DNA of 64,000 nucleotides from Brevibacillus formosus. GTDB taxonomy: Bacteria > Bacillota > Bacilli > Brevibacillales > Brevibacillaceae. Shown here one piece after another: positions 1 through 7,887 of the stretch. The notes under the pieces are model-generated. The model worked only from the letters and a program-made list of their open reading frames with translations, ran no database searches and was not told the origin of the DNA. Location of the stretch: positions 62,001 to 126,000 of the forward strand of contig NZ_PXZL01000011.1 in NCBI RefSeq assembly GCF_003013405.1, given 5' to 3'. Made by a program: the position numbers and the translations under genes. Numbering within the stretch: position 1 is the stretch's first letter; each line of letters begins with the position of its first letter.

Positions 1-2463
1 ATCTTGTTGCTTCATGGCTTGTATGCCGGCATCCTGTATATATTTAATGCCCGTCACAAAGAGTTTCTCGTATTCCTGCTACTGCTTTCCTGTGTAGGGA
101 TAAAGACGGTGTCTGATTTTGACAACCTGCTGTTGCTTTGGCTCCCGCTTGATTATACATGGTCGACCAAGGTGGAAGTGCTCGCCTACATATGGCAGCC
201 TTTGCTGATGATCGTATTGGTGAGAAGCCTGACGGAACAGGGGGAGAAAGAATATACAAAACCGTTCAGCGCGTACCTTTCCATGCTCAGTCTTTATTCG
301 GCAGTCATCGTACTGGGAACAGCACAATGGGTGTATATATTAGCTGGAACGCCATTTTTAGTCATTATTTATTTCGGCCCATTGCTATTGTTTATTTTCA
401 GAATCAGCCGCATGCTCATGCAAAACAAGCATGACGCTGTATTTTTGCTTATTGCTGCAACAAGTATTTTTTCCAATGTCATATGGTCCGCAGTCATGGA
501 ATATCAAATCATCGATATCAAGTACGTGTTTTATCCGCTCGATATGATTGCTGCTCTTGTCAGCTTTTCTGCCTATTGGTTTAAGCTATTCTTTCGCAAT
601 GCAGAGGAAAAGGTCAAGCTAACGGAGCAATTGAAAGAAGCGGACAAGCTCAAAGACCAGTTTCTCGCCCATACCTCGCACGAACTGAGAACGCCCTTGC
701 ACGGCATCATGAATATTGCCCAGACTGTCGTCAACAATGAAAAGCATGTCATGGGTGGTCGCAGCACGCAGGATATGGAGCTCTTAATCACGATCAGCCG
801 CAGAATGTCGCATCTACTGGATGATTTGCTAGATGTCGTACGTTTGCAGGACAAGCATATCGTGTTGCAGAAGAAGCCATTGCATATTCAATCGGTTGTT
901 TCCGGAATCATCGGCATGCTCACTTACATGGTAGAAGGCAAGCCTGTTCAACTGAAAATGGACATACCAGAGTCCATCCCGCCAATCTTGGCAGATGAGA
1001 AGCGGCTAGTCCAGATTTTATTCAATCTGGTTCACAATGCACTGAAGTTCACGGAAGAAGGATCTGTCGTCGTTTCTGCTGAGATCGTAGACGAACAGCT
1101 GGCGATCTATGTATCCGATACAGGAATCGGGATGGATGCGCATACCAAGTCACGTATATTTTTGCCATATGAGCAGGGAGCTCAAGCAACGAACGGTGGT
1201 GGAGGAATCGGCCTCGGTCTTGCTATTTGTACACAGCTGGTCGAGCTGCATGATAGCGAGCTGAGAGTCGACTCTGAACCGGGCAAAGGTTCGGTATTTA
1301 GCTTCTCGCTGCCCATGGTTAGTACAGATGAGATGGAAGCAGCAGAGAGCCAATATGCGGAGCAGATAGATAAGGGCAATCAAGTGACGGCTATCAACCA
1401 GATGAGGCATAGTGAAGCGCCAGATATCTTGGCTTTTCAGCAAACGGCTGCACATGCGTTTGTAGAAAGAAAGGCGAAAATATTAGCGATCGATGACGAC
1501 CCGGTTAACTTAAGGGTGCTGGATCGAATGCTCTCATCCTCGCATTATCAAATCACTACGTGCACATCGCCAAGAGACGCGCTCGATCTGCTTTTTACAG
1601 AGCAGTGGGATTTGCTTATCATCGATGTCATGATGCCCCATATGTCGGGCTATGAGCTGACGCAAAGGGTTAGGGAGCATTTCTCTGTTTCAGAGCTTCC
1701 GATTTTGCTCTTAACTGCGCGCAGCCAGTCTCAGGATGTATACACCGGGTATTTGTCTGGTGCGAATGACTATGTATGCAAACCAGTCGATGGCATGGAG
1801 CTGAAATATCGCGTCTGGTCGTTGACGACACTCAAGCAAACCGTCGATGAACAACTTCGTATGGAGGCTGCCTACTTGCAGGCGCAGATTCACCCGCACT
1901 TCTTGTTCAACACACTTAGCTCGATCATGGCATTGAGTGACATTGATACGGAGAAGATGCGTAAACTCGGGGATGCGTTTACCGCCTTCTTGCATATCAG
2001 CTTTGACTTTTTGAATACAGGAAAACAAGTTGCACTCTCCCATGAGCTGGAGCTCGTCCAAGCCTATCTTTACATTGAAAAGGAACGATTTGGCGAGCGG
2101 TTACAGATCGTGTGGGAGGTTGAGCCTGGTATCGATCTTCTCATCCCGCCACTGACCATTCAGCCGTTGGTGGAGAATGCTATCCATCATGGTCTTCTTA
2201 CCCGAATAGAAGGGGGAACTCTCCATATCCGCATCGTCCGGCAAAAGAATGCCACCCTTTTTGAGGTGAAGGATGACGGTGTCGGAATGGAGGAGGAGAC
2301 TGTGCGGCAAATTCTTGATTTGTCTAAGAAGGAGAGAGGCGGAATCGGAGTGTCCAACACGAATCGGAGACTGACGCAAATGTATGGGAAGGGCTTGTCT
2401 ATCACGAGCAAGCAAGGCGAAGGAACAACGGTTTCCTTTGTCATACCGGATCGGACAAAATAG
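1..2463 (+). CDS. Hybrid sensor histidine kinase with internal receiver and second kinase module (5' end cut off)
   Basis: Membrane sensor kinase; the reading frame is open to the window edge, so the N-terminus is missing. About seven hydrophobic segments fill visible residues 5-200 and resemble a 7TMR-DISM sensor. A HisKA box follows (HTSHELRTPLHG, phosphorylatable His near visible residue 226), then a HATPase with a GIGLGLAIC motif. A receiver domain has its acidic pocket at IDDDP and its phospho-Asp near residue 541 (IIDVMMPHMSG). The C-terminal third is a second, LytS-type kinase (QIHPHFLFNTL, His near 630) with its own HATPase (VENAIHHG). Two unlike kinase modules flanking a receiver suggest an internal phosphorelay; the output regulator is not in view. 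Architecture is confident, stimulus unknown. Confidence 0.9.
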   Translation: MLLLHGLYAGILYIFNARHKEFLVFLLLLSCVGIKTVSDFDNLLLLWLPLDYTWSTKVEVLAYIWQPLLMIVLVRSLTEQGEKEYTKPFSAYLSMLSLYSAVIVLGTAQWVYILAGTPFLVIIYFGPLLLFIFRISRMLMQNKHDAVFLLIAATSIFSNVIWSAVMEYQIIDIKYVFYPLDMIAALVSFSAYWFKLFFRNAEEKVKLTEQLKEADKLKDQFLAHTSHELRTPLHGIMNIAQTVVNNEKHVMGGRSTQDMELLITISRRMSHLLDDLLDVVRLQDKHIVLQKKPLHIQSVVSGIIGMLTYMVEGKPVQLKMDIPESIPPILADEKRLVQILFNLVHNALKFTEEGSVVVSAEIVDEQLAIYVSDTGIGMDAHTKSRIFLPYEQGAQATNGGGGIGLGLAICTQLVELHDSELRVDSEPGKGSVFSFSLPMVSTDEMEAAESQYAEQIDKGNQVTAINQMRHSEAPDILAFQQTAAHAFVERKAKILAIDDDPVNLRVLDRMLSSSHYQITTCTSPRDALDLLFTEQWDLLIIDVMMPHMSGYELTQRVREHFSVSELPILLLTARSQSQDVYTGYLSGANDYVCKPVDGMELKYRVWSLTTLKQTVDEQLRMEAAYLQAQIHPHFLFNTLSSIMALSDIDTEKMRKLGDAFTAFLHISFDFLNTGKQVALSHELELVQAYLYIEKERFGERLQIVWEVEPGIDLLIPPLTIQPLVENAIHHGLLTRIEGGTLHIRIVRQKNATLFEVKDDGVGMEEETVRQILDLSKKERGGIGVSNTNRRLTQMYGKGLSITSKQGEGTTVSFVIPDRTK

Positions 2464-2479
2464 AGCAAGGTTGTCGTTG

Positions 2480-2522
2480 AAGCACCCTGGATCACGGTTA
2501 TTGGTGAAGCAGGGTGCTTTTT
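2480..2522 (+). terminator. Rho-independent terminator after the hybrid kinase
   Basis: Perfect 10-bp stem AAGCACCCTG / CAGGGTGCTT (2480-2489 with 2510-2519) followed by a T run, 17 bp after the kinase stop codon. Confidence 0.9.
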
Positions 2523-2550
2523 CCTCGTTTTCTATACCTCTGAACGCCGT

Positions 2551-2793
2551 TTACCCTCCTCTACATTCATAGGAACGGCAAGTGTAACAGTCATATTCGC
2601 CATAGCGATTACCATAGATGGAACATCTGGCACAATAGTAACAACAAGAAGCCCCACTCGGATTATTCGGATTCAGCTCTTCACATTCATCTCGAAGGCG
2701 ATTGTCCAGGTCTCGACCACGATCCTGATAAGGTCCATAGTGTACCAAACGTCCGTTGACTTTCTTGAAGCCCTTCGATTTTTTTCTTTTCAA
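2551..2793 (-). CDS. Small cysteine-rich protein of unknown function (80 aa)
   Basis: No family recognised. The N-terminal third is basic (KRKKSKGFKK). The C-terminal half holds seven cysteines, partly as CC and CxxC pairs with many tyrosines (CCYYCARC, CYTCRSYEC), suggesting metal binding or a disulfide-rich structural peptide. The TTG start was chosen because a purine-rich site (AAGGGTGGGG) lies just upstream on the minus strand; the only nearby ATG is out of frame. It stands alone between a plus-strand terminator and a divergent TetR gene. No signal peptide is seen. Cys-rich spore-associated or secreted peptides are possible homologues, but this is a guess. Confidence 0.6.
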   Translation of the reverse strand: MKRKKSKGFKKVNGRLVHYGPYQDRGRDLDNRLRDECEELNPNNPSGASCCYYCARCSIYGNRYGEYDCYTCRSYECRGG

Positions 2794-2913
2794 GAATTCC
2801 CCACCCTTTCATGACAATCTAACACAGAATATGCCCCAGGTTTTTCATTGACTGGACATGCGACTACTATATTGAAAAGTTGGGAGGAAAAGCGCAGTAC
2901 ATATCATGAGGAG

Positions 2914-2978
2914 TTGAAAAACGACATTTGTGTCGTTTATAATGAATGCACTGATAAAAACGACATAAGTGTATATTT
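2914..2978 (+). promoter_or_regulatory. Promoter with embedded palindromic operator for the TetR gene
   Basis: TTGAAA (2914-2919) and TATAAT (2938-2943) are 18 bp apart. The perfect inverted repeat AAACGACA-TTTG-TGTCGTTT (2919-2938) fills the spacer between them. A degenerate second copy beginning AAACGACATAAGTGT lies at 2958-2977, ahead of the AAAGGAGG ribosome site. This layout fits autorepression by the TetR protein encoded just downstream (inference). Confidence 0.78.
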
Positions 2979-3004
2979 TGTAAAAGGAGGTTGGCCCAAG
3001 CCCC

Positions 3005-3622
3005 ATGGCCCCAAAAGTAAGCGACGAATACAAAACCAAAAAGAAAATCGAACTGCTGCAAGCGGCAAAACGTGTGTTTATCACAAAAGGCTATACACGA
3101 GCCACTATGCAAGACGTCATGGACGAGGCTGGTGTATCGCGGGGGGCCTTGTACGCCTACTTTGATAACCTGGAGCACTTATATTTGGAGCTGCTGCAAT
3201 TCGAGGATCAACAGGATGCACAGTTTTTCACACCAATTGCTGGCGAAACATCTTGGCAGCAAATCACCAAATGGCTCTATAAACAGCAGAGCGAGATCGA
3301 GAAAATCGAACAGACACTGTCCCAAGCCAACTCAGAATTTTTCCTGTCGCTGAAGGATCAGCAAAAGCAACAGAGCTATCCATACATCACGACCCGCTAT
3401 GAAAAAATGGTGGATGTGTTGACAGCTTTCTTCGCGCATGGGACAACGATAGGTGAGTTCAAGCCACAGCTACCACCCGAGGCGATCGCTCGCTATTTCA
3501 TCTCGGTTATCGATGGATTGATGCTGGATACCGCACATTTGGGCCCAGAGAAAACGAAGGTGTCCGAGCAGATGGAAGCACTGTTGTTTTCATTGAGAGC
3601 GATGCTGAGACCGACTCAATAA
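3005..3622 (+). CDS. TetR/AcrR family transcriptional regulator
   Basis: DNA-binding repressor of 205 aa, normal for the family. The N-terminal TetR helix-turn-helix occupies about residues 12-60 (IELLQAAKRVFITKGYT, then MQDVMDEAGVSRGALYAYF); the rest is a helical ligand domain. The gene sits 12 bp before an acetyltransferase with its own ribosome site, so the two are probably co-transcribed. A perfect palindrome lies inside its promoter, suggesting autoregulation. The AAAGGAGG-to-ATG distance (about 14 nt) is longer than usual, but no better in-frame start is visible. The effector is unknown. Confidence 0.9.
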   Translation: MAPKVSDEYKTKKKIELLQAAKRVFITKGYTRATMQDVMDEAGVSRGALYAYFDNLEHLYLELLQFEDQQDAQFFTPIAGETSWQQITKWLYKQQSEIEKIEQTLSQANSEFFLSLKDQQKQQSYPYITTRYEKMVDVLTAFFAHGTTIGEFKPQLPPEAIARYFISVIDGLMLDTAHLGPEKTKVSEQMEALLFSLRAMLRPTQ

Positions 3623-3634
3623 GGAGGGGTACGA

Positions 3635-4168
3635 ATGTTGTTTCAATCAGAGAGAATTTATTTGAGAAAAATGACGGGTGAGGACGTGGACGTCTACCAC
3701 ACGTGGAGAAATGACGTAGAAGTCATGCGGACAACGAATCCGTCTATGGACGTCTATACGTGGGAAGATACCAACGGGTTTGTGAATCAGGTGATTCTGC
3801 ATGCAAGCTCATCGAAGAGCTACATGATCGTAGACAGCCAAACCAATCGGCCGATCGGGATTACCTCCCTCATCCAAATTGACCTGAAAAACCGCAATGC
3901 GGAGTGCATCATCGATATTGGGGAGAAGGAGTATTGGGGAAAGGGGTATGGGCGAGAAGCGCTGAAGCTGCTGCTGGATTATGCATTTTTGGAAATGAAT
4001 CTGCATCGTGTATCGCTACGGGTCTTTTCCTTTAACGAAAAGGCGATCAGGTTGTATGAGAGGCTCGGATTTAAGCAGGAGGGGATCTCGCGGCAGTTTT
4101 TGTTTCGAGAGGGAAAATGGCATGATATCGTCCACATGGGGATTTTGCAGCAGGAATATATCACTTGA
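3635..4168 (+). CDS. GNAT family N-acetyltransferase (RimJ-like)
   Basis: Acetyl-CoA-dependent acetyltransferase of 177 aa. The RimJ/RimL pattern is clear: an opening SERIYLRKMTGEDVDVYHTW, a central IDIGEKEYWGKGYGREAL that forms the acetyl-CoA-binding loop (motif A), and the late NEKAIRLYERLGFKQEG segment. It lies 12 bp behind the TetR gene with an AGGAGGGG ribosome site, and a strong terminator follows, so tetR and this gene form a two-gene unit. Substrate could be a protein N-terminus, a small amine or a drug; nothing in the sequence decides. Confidence 0.9.
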   Translation: MLFQSERIYLRKMTGEDVDVYHTWRNDVEVMRTTNPSMDVYTWEDTNGFVNQVILHASSSKSYMIVDSQTNRPIGITSLIQIDLKNRNAECIIDIGEKEYWGKGYGREALKLLLDYAFLEMNLHRVSLRVFSFNEKAIRLYERLGFKQEGISRQFLFREGKWHDIVHMGILQQEYIT

Positions 4169-4173
4169 AAAAG

Positions 4174-4209
4174 AGGCTGGCGGTACGATGGGTACCACCA
4201 GCCTTTTTG
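4174..4209. terminator. Bidirectional terminator between convergent genes
   Basis: A 13-bp stem with one mismatch (4174-4186 with 4192-4204, core AGGCTGG/CCAGCCT) has T runs on both strands. It can end the acetyltransferase transcript and the minus-strand anti-sigma transcript. Confidence 0.85.
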
Positions 4210-4223
4210 CGTATGAAGAGCTC

Positions 4224-5969
4224 TTATTTTCCGGAGTAAATCGGCACTTCCCACTCTACATTTTTGTGTTCAACCATTCGTTTGTCGGAAGAAATGATCA
4301 ATTGCTTTGGCAGGGTTGTGAGGTTTTCCAAGAAAACCATACCTCCAAAAATCGCCCGTTCATTTTCATACTCAGTCTTATCGATTAAGTACTCGATGTC
4401 TTCGTACTTTTTCCCGGTCTCGTCTGTAATGGTCCAGTATTGATAGGGACCCATAGCAGCAGCATCTGGAGAGAGAGTTGCCTCAAATGCCAGGTGGTAG
4501 CCTTCCAATTTTGTGGCAGTTCCATCGTCGTTCATGCGGTAATGGCCGTCATAGCCTTCAACATCAACGACCGCGTTTGGATCCTTTTGATATTTTTTGA
4601 AAGTAAACTGATCTCCCTGTTCTTCCGCTGTGATGACTTCTTTCTTTTCGAGGCGATTGGTGTCCAATTTCGCGTTAAGCTTAGCGGATTCCTCTGTATA
4701 TACAGACCCAAGCTTGAAGGTGAGATTTTGGCTTTCGTCGATTGGATAGAAGTAATGGAAGTCTCTTGCTCCACTTTCGGTGGATTGGGTATGATCCCAT
4801 TTCACATCATTGATCAAATTGTTTCGTTTGCTGGCTTCATGAATAATCGAAGTCGAATCCCAAGCAGCTACCACTTTGCCCTTTTCGTCTACCAGCTCAT
4901 AGCTGTATGCGTTTTTCTCGCTAGGAGCAAGAGTTCGATCAATGACCATCTCCACTCCGCTTGGCGCAAACGTAATCTGTTTGACGTTCAGCTTGAGTCC
5001 TTGCGGGGTCGTGTAGGCTTTGTTAATTTCATGCGTCTTCATCGCAGCTTTTGCTTTTTTCATATCTACAGGTACGGACAGCTTCCAATTCCCCTTGATG
5101 TCGTCTAATTGCTTGATGTTAAACTCTACGATCAGCTCGTCTGGAACTTTGCTTATATCATCAAAATAGCTTCGCAGCTCGCGATCCAAGTTCATGACAC
5201 CTTGTTCGGCATACATGGAAACGTGCCAAGGCTTGTTGGGGTATTGAGCATTTTTTTCCTCAGACGGTGTAAGGATGTTCCCTTGTTTGTCTTTAATGGT
5301 GATAAGAGGCTCTCTGTTAGATCTCCTCACCATTTCCGACATAAAGCTGTCTAATGGCTTGCCGTTCTTGTCATTTAAAGAAGCTGCTATGCTAATACGC
5401 AACGGGTCAGCGACCACTTCATGCACGGTAAAAGTGAGGCCTTGATCGGTCGCACTTACATTAACGGACTGAGCAAACCCATTCTTGGCTGCTTGAGCAA
5501 TTCCTTTGTCCGCTATTTGTTGCAAAAAGCTATTGCTCACAGGTGCTACAGGATCAGCTTTGCCAATCGGGCTGTTCGTAAAAGCAGCATGGACATAACT
5601 AGCAAAGGTCGGGGAGACGAGCATTCCTCCCGATACAACGACGGTTAATGCAGCGGCGGCAATCGTCATTCTTTTCATGATCGTGATACTCCTTTGTTTC
5701 CACGCAGGTGGTTGGTGTGAAGGGATAGCAGGGTTCAATACTCTCACAGGATGAGGGGAGAGCATTTGAATAATCTTTTGATCCATATTTGCTGAGAGGG
5801 AGTCTTCCCACATCGTTTCTTCTGTTTGGTGCAGCTCATCGATCCATTGCTCCAGCTGGTACTGACAGTGTGTGCAATGATCGAGATGACTTTCGACATT
5901 TCGTTTGTTCATTGGTGTTAAACGATCTTCCATGTAGGCGATCAGCTGTCTTTGCGTAAGGCAATTCAA
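4224..5969 (-). CDS. Anti-sigma factor with zinc-binding N-terminus and DUF4179-type extracellular part
   Basis: Probable membrane-anchored anti-sigma factor (581 aa). The N-terminus carries the zinc anti-sigma signature His28-x3-Cys32-x2-Cys35. One transmembrane segment follows at about residues 98-125 (IAAAALTVVVSGGMLV), then a long extracellular region typical of DUF4179 proteins (VADPLRISIAASLND and later beta-rich modules). The TTG start overlaps the sigma factor stop by 4 nt (TTGA), so the two are translationally coupled. It should hold the ECF sigma factor at the membrane until an outside signal arrives. The family is clear; the signal is unknown. Confidence 0.88.
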   Translation of the reverse strand: MNCLTQRQLIAYMEDRLTPMNKRNVESHLDHCTHCQYQLEQWIDELHQTEETMWEDSLSANMDQKIIQMLSPHPVRVLNPAIPSHQPPAWKQRSITIMKRMTIAAAALTVVVSGGMLVSPTFASYVHAAFTNSPIGKADPVAPVSNSFLQQIADKGIAQAAKNGFAQSVNVSATDQGLTFTVHEVVADPLRISIAASLNDKNGKPLDSFMSEMVRRSNREPLITIKDKQGNILTPSEEKNAQYPNKPWHVSMYAEQGVMNLDRELRSYFDDISKVPDELIVEFNIKQLDDIKGNWKLSVPVDMKKAKAAMKTHEINKAYTTPQGLKLNVKQITFAPSGVEMVIDRTLAPSEKNAYSYELVDEKGKVVAAWDSTSIIHEASKRNNLINDVKWDHTQSTESGARDFHYFYPIDESQNLTFKLGSVYTEESAKLNAKLDTNRLEKKEVITAEEQGDQFTFKKYQKDPNAVVDVEGYDGHYRMNDDGTATKLEGYHLAFEATLSPDAAAMGPYQYWTITDETGKKYEDIEYLIDKTEYENERAIFGGMVFLENLTTLPKQLIISSDKRMVEHKNVEWEVPIYSGK

Positions 5970-6523
5970 AATGGGTTGCCCCCTTTTTTCTTCGGCTTGC
6001 TTAGCTGGTCTCGAAGCTTTTTCCTGGCATAAGAGAGACGCATTCTCACGGTATCCACAGACAAAGATAGTTTATTGCCGATCTCTCGGTAGCTTAGGTG
6101 CTGGAGATAATGCAGATCGAGGATCGTCCTGTAGTCCTTGCCCAGTGCCATCAGCTGTTGTCGAAGCGCCTGTTGCTGTTCTTTTACCAGATAATCTTCC
6201 TCCGGGATCGGACACTCGTCTTTGACCTCGACATCCATCTCCATTACGGAAGGCATCCGCTTTCGCTTTCGCAGCTCGTCAATTCCGCGATTGATCGCGA
6301 TACGATACAGCCAGGCAGAGAAGGAGTGGTTGGGTTTATAATCTGGCAGACTGTAGTACGCCTTGATAAAAACCTCCTGCACCATGTCTTCGGCATCATG
6401 AGCATGGTGGAGCGTGCGCTGGAGAATCGAAGCGATTTTTCCCTTGTATTTATTGACGATCAGAGCATAAGCCTCTTTATTTCCTTGAAGAACCTCCGCA
6501 ATGACCTCTCGATCGTCCTGCAT
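5966..6523 (-). CDS. ECF-type RNA polymerase sigma factor
   Basis: Extracytoplasmic-function sigma-70 factor (185 aa). Region 2 is seen in the AYALIVNKYKGKI and AEDMVQEVFIKAYYSL segments, region 4 in YRTILDLHYLQHLSYREIG plus the recognition helix (LSLSVDTVRMRLSYARKKL). An upstream in-frame extension exists, but the ATG at 6523 is preferred because AAGGAGGT sits directly before it. It overlaps the cognate anti-sigma gene. Two perfect palindromes lie 50-125 bp upstream and may form part of its control region. Confidence 0.92.
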   Translation of the reverse strand: MQDDREVIAEVLQGNKEAYALIVNKYKGKIASILQRTLHHAHDAEDMVQEVFIKAYYSLPDYKPNHSFSAWLYRIAINRGIDELRKRKRMPSVMEMDVEVKDECPIPEEDYLVKEQQQALRQQLMALGKDYRTILDLHYLQHLSYREIGNKLSLSVDTVRMRLSYARKKLRDQLSKPKKKGGNPF

Positions 6524-6570
6524 GTTTGTTACCTCCTTGCAAAAAAGGTGCTGCGCAGCTTTCCTTTTTG

Positions 6571-6594
6571 TGAAAAACGTCTCGACGTTTTTCA
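6571..6594. repeat. Perfect 11-bp inverted repeat upstream of the sigma factor
   Basis: Arms TGAAAAACGTC and GACGTTTTTCA are separated by 2 bp, about 48 bp before the sigma start. It could be an operator or, on the sigma mRNA, a leader hairpin. It lacks a following T run in the sense direction. Confidence 0.75.
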
Positions 6595-6621
6595 TGAAAT
6601 GTAATCTGACCGCTTGGGTCA

Positions 6622-6647
6622 ACCAAAACGGACGAAACCGTTTTGGT
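6622..6647. repeat. Second perfect inverted repeat upstream of the sigma factor (10-bp arms)
   Basis: Arms ACCAAAACGG and CCGTTTTGGT are separated by 6 bp. It lies 27 bp beyond the first palindrome and differs from it in sequence except for a shared AAAACG core. Role unknown; operator or RNA hairpin. Confidence 0.72.
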
Positions 6648-6719
6648 GTTCATTACTATAGACGATGAGGAGGGGGGACCCCTCTCAAACTTTTTTATAA
6701 AAAAAGAAAAGGGCATAGG

Positions 6720-6760
6720 AAGAGGATGCCTTTCTTCGTTTGATAGAAGGGCATCCTCTT
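6720..6760 (-). terminator. Hairpin downstream of the SUKH gene
   Basis: Stem AAGAGGATGCC / GGCATCCTCTT with extra pairing AGAAGG inside. On the minus strand it is followed after a few bases by a T-rich stretch, consistent with termination of the minus-strand gene ending at 6773. Confidence 0.7.
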
Positions 6761-6772
6761 TAAAAAACCTTT

Positions 6773-7855
6773 TTACCGCGAAATCCGATAAACCTCTCCA
6801 CTTAATCGTCCACGGATTTTATAAACATCACCGACGGAAACAACTAGGTCCTTCACACCTTTGATCAAAATTTCTTGATCTAGTCCTTCAACATACAAGG
6901 GAAAGCAATTTCCACCGATATCGTGTGTAAACAGCCTGTTTACACGCCCGATGACCTCGTGCAAGGAGCGCTCTCCAACATGCGTAACAGATGGTTCTGT
7001 GCGTTTATCCACTTGGGTCACTACCAAAACACTATATGATAGATGTTCCATGTAGAGGGAGACAACAATGTGATCGTTGACCTTGGTATGCTCGGAATAT
7101 CCCCCCGCATGTATGAAATCACCCGGGCAAAAATATTCAAACTGAAACAAAAAGTCGTTGTTCAGCTTGCGTACGTGTAAATCCCTAACATTTCCGCCCA
7201 GCTTCACATCGGTAATGACACAGTCGAATTTGTCGTTATGTTCCAAGTAGGCCGATCTTCGGGCCACCTGCTGATTGAGCCATTTCAGATAATACTCTGC
7301 AAACGAATCACTGACGAAACGAGTCCCCTGTCCACTCGCTGTATCAATGTAGTACAGCTTGCCGCTAAGCTCACCTGATACAATCATGACAATAAAGTAC
7401 CCGCATCCATCGTTATGCAGAGTAATAGTACCGTGAAGAGCCTCTATAATCATGTGATCATATGCTTCGTCTATGATCGTATCGTCTTCTGTATCATCTT
7501 CCGAATCGTCAAAGTCATCATCAAAACAGCTGTTGCATTTTTCTAGGGAAAAGGGGAGACTCATATATTCTAAGCCTACTGTTTGTCGTAAGCTTTCTTC
7601 CAAGCTTTCCTTTGCATGCGACAAAGACAAGGGGAACTGTTTGGCATGTTTCCCGCCATTTCCGATATGGAGCAGGAAATCTTTGTAGTCTTGCGGTAAT
7701 ACTATGTGAGCTGAAGCTTCGAACTGTTCGATTTGTTCCAACGTCAATCGCTCATTCAAAACATACGGACAATTTCCGTCATAGAGGCTGTGGTATTGAT
7801 CCAGCATTTCTTCGACCTTTGTAATAAACGCGCTTTTAGAGACGGTATCTTTCAT
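6773..7855 (-). CDS. SMI1/KNR4 (SUKH) family protein
   Basis: 360-aa protein with a SUKH-fold segment at about residues 38-200: LTLEQIEQFEA, then LPQDYKDFLLHIGNGG, the family hallmark, and the acidic stretch FDDDFDDSEDDTEDD. The C-terminal half (VSLYMEHLSYSVLVVTQVD and beyond) is not recognised. SUKH proteins often act as immunity proteins against contact-dependent toxins, but no toxin gene lies nearby, so the role is open. A GTG at 7867 would also start the frame, but it overlaps the GAGGTG ribosome site that suits the ATG at 7855. It is divergent from the phosphoesterase, with only 32 bp between the starts. Confidence 0.8.
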   Translation of the reverse strand: MKDTVSKSAFITKVEEMLDQYHSLYDGNCPYVLNERLTLEQIEQFEASAHIVLPQDYKDFLLHIGNGGKHAKQFPLSLSHAKESLEESLRQTVGLEYMSLPFSLEKCNSCFDDDFDDSEDDTEDDTIIDEAYDHMIIEALHGTITLHNDGCGYFIVMIVSGELSGKLYYIDTASGQGTRFVSDSFAEYYLKWLNQQVARRSAYLEHNDKFDCVITDVKLGGNVRDLHVRKLNNDFLFQFEYFCPGDFIHAGGYSEHTKVNDHIVVSLYMEHLSYSVLVVTQVDKRTEPSVTHVGERSLHEVIGRVNRLFTHDIGGNCFPLYVEGLDQEILIKGVKDLVVSVGDVYKIRGRLSGEVYRISR

Positions 7856-7887
7856 CCTGTCTAACACCTCAATCGTAAAGGAGTAAT

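Noticed and set aside
6668-6709. GC-rich hairpin GAGGGG/CCCCTC followed by a T run on the plus strand
   Set aside because: It looks like a plus-strand terminator, but no plus-strand gene ends upstream of it; may be chance or part of the sigma control region.
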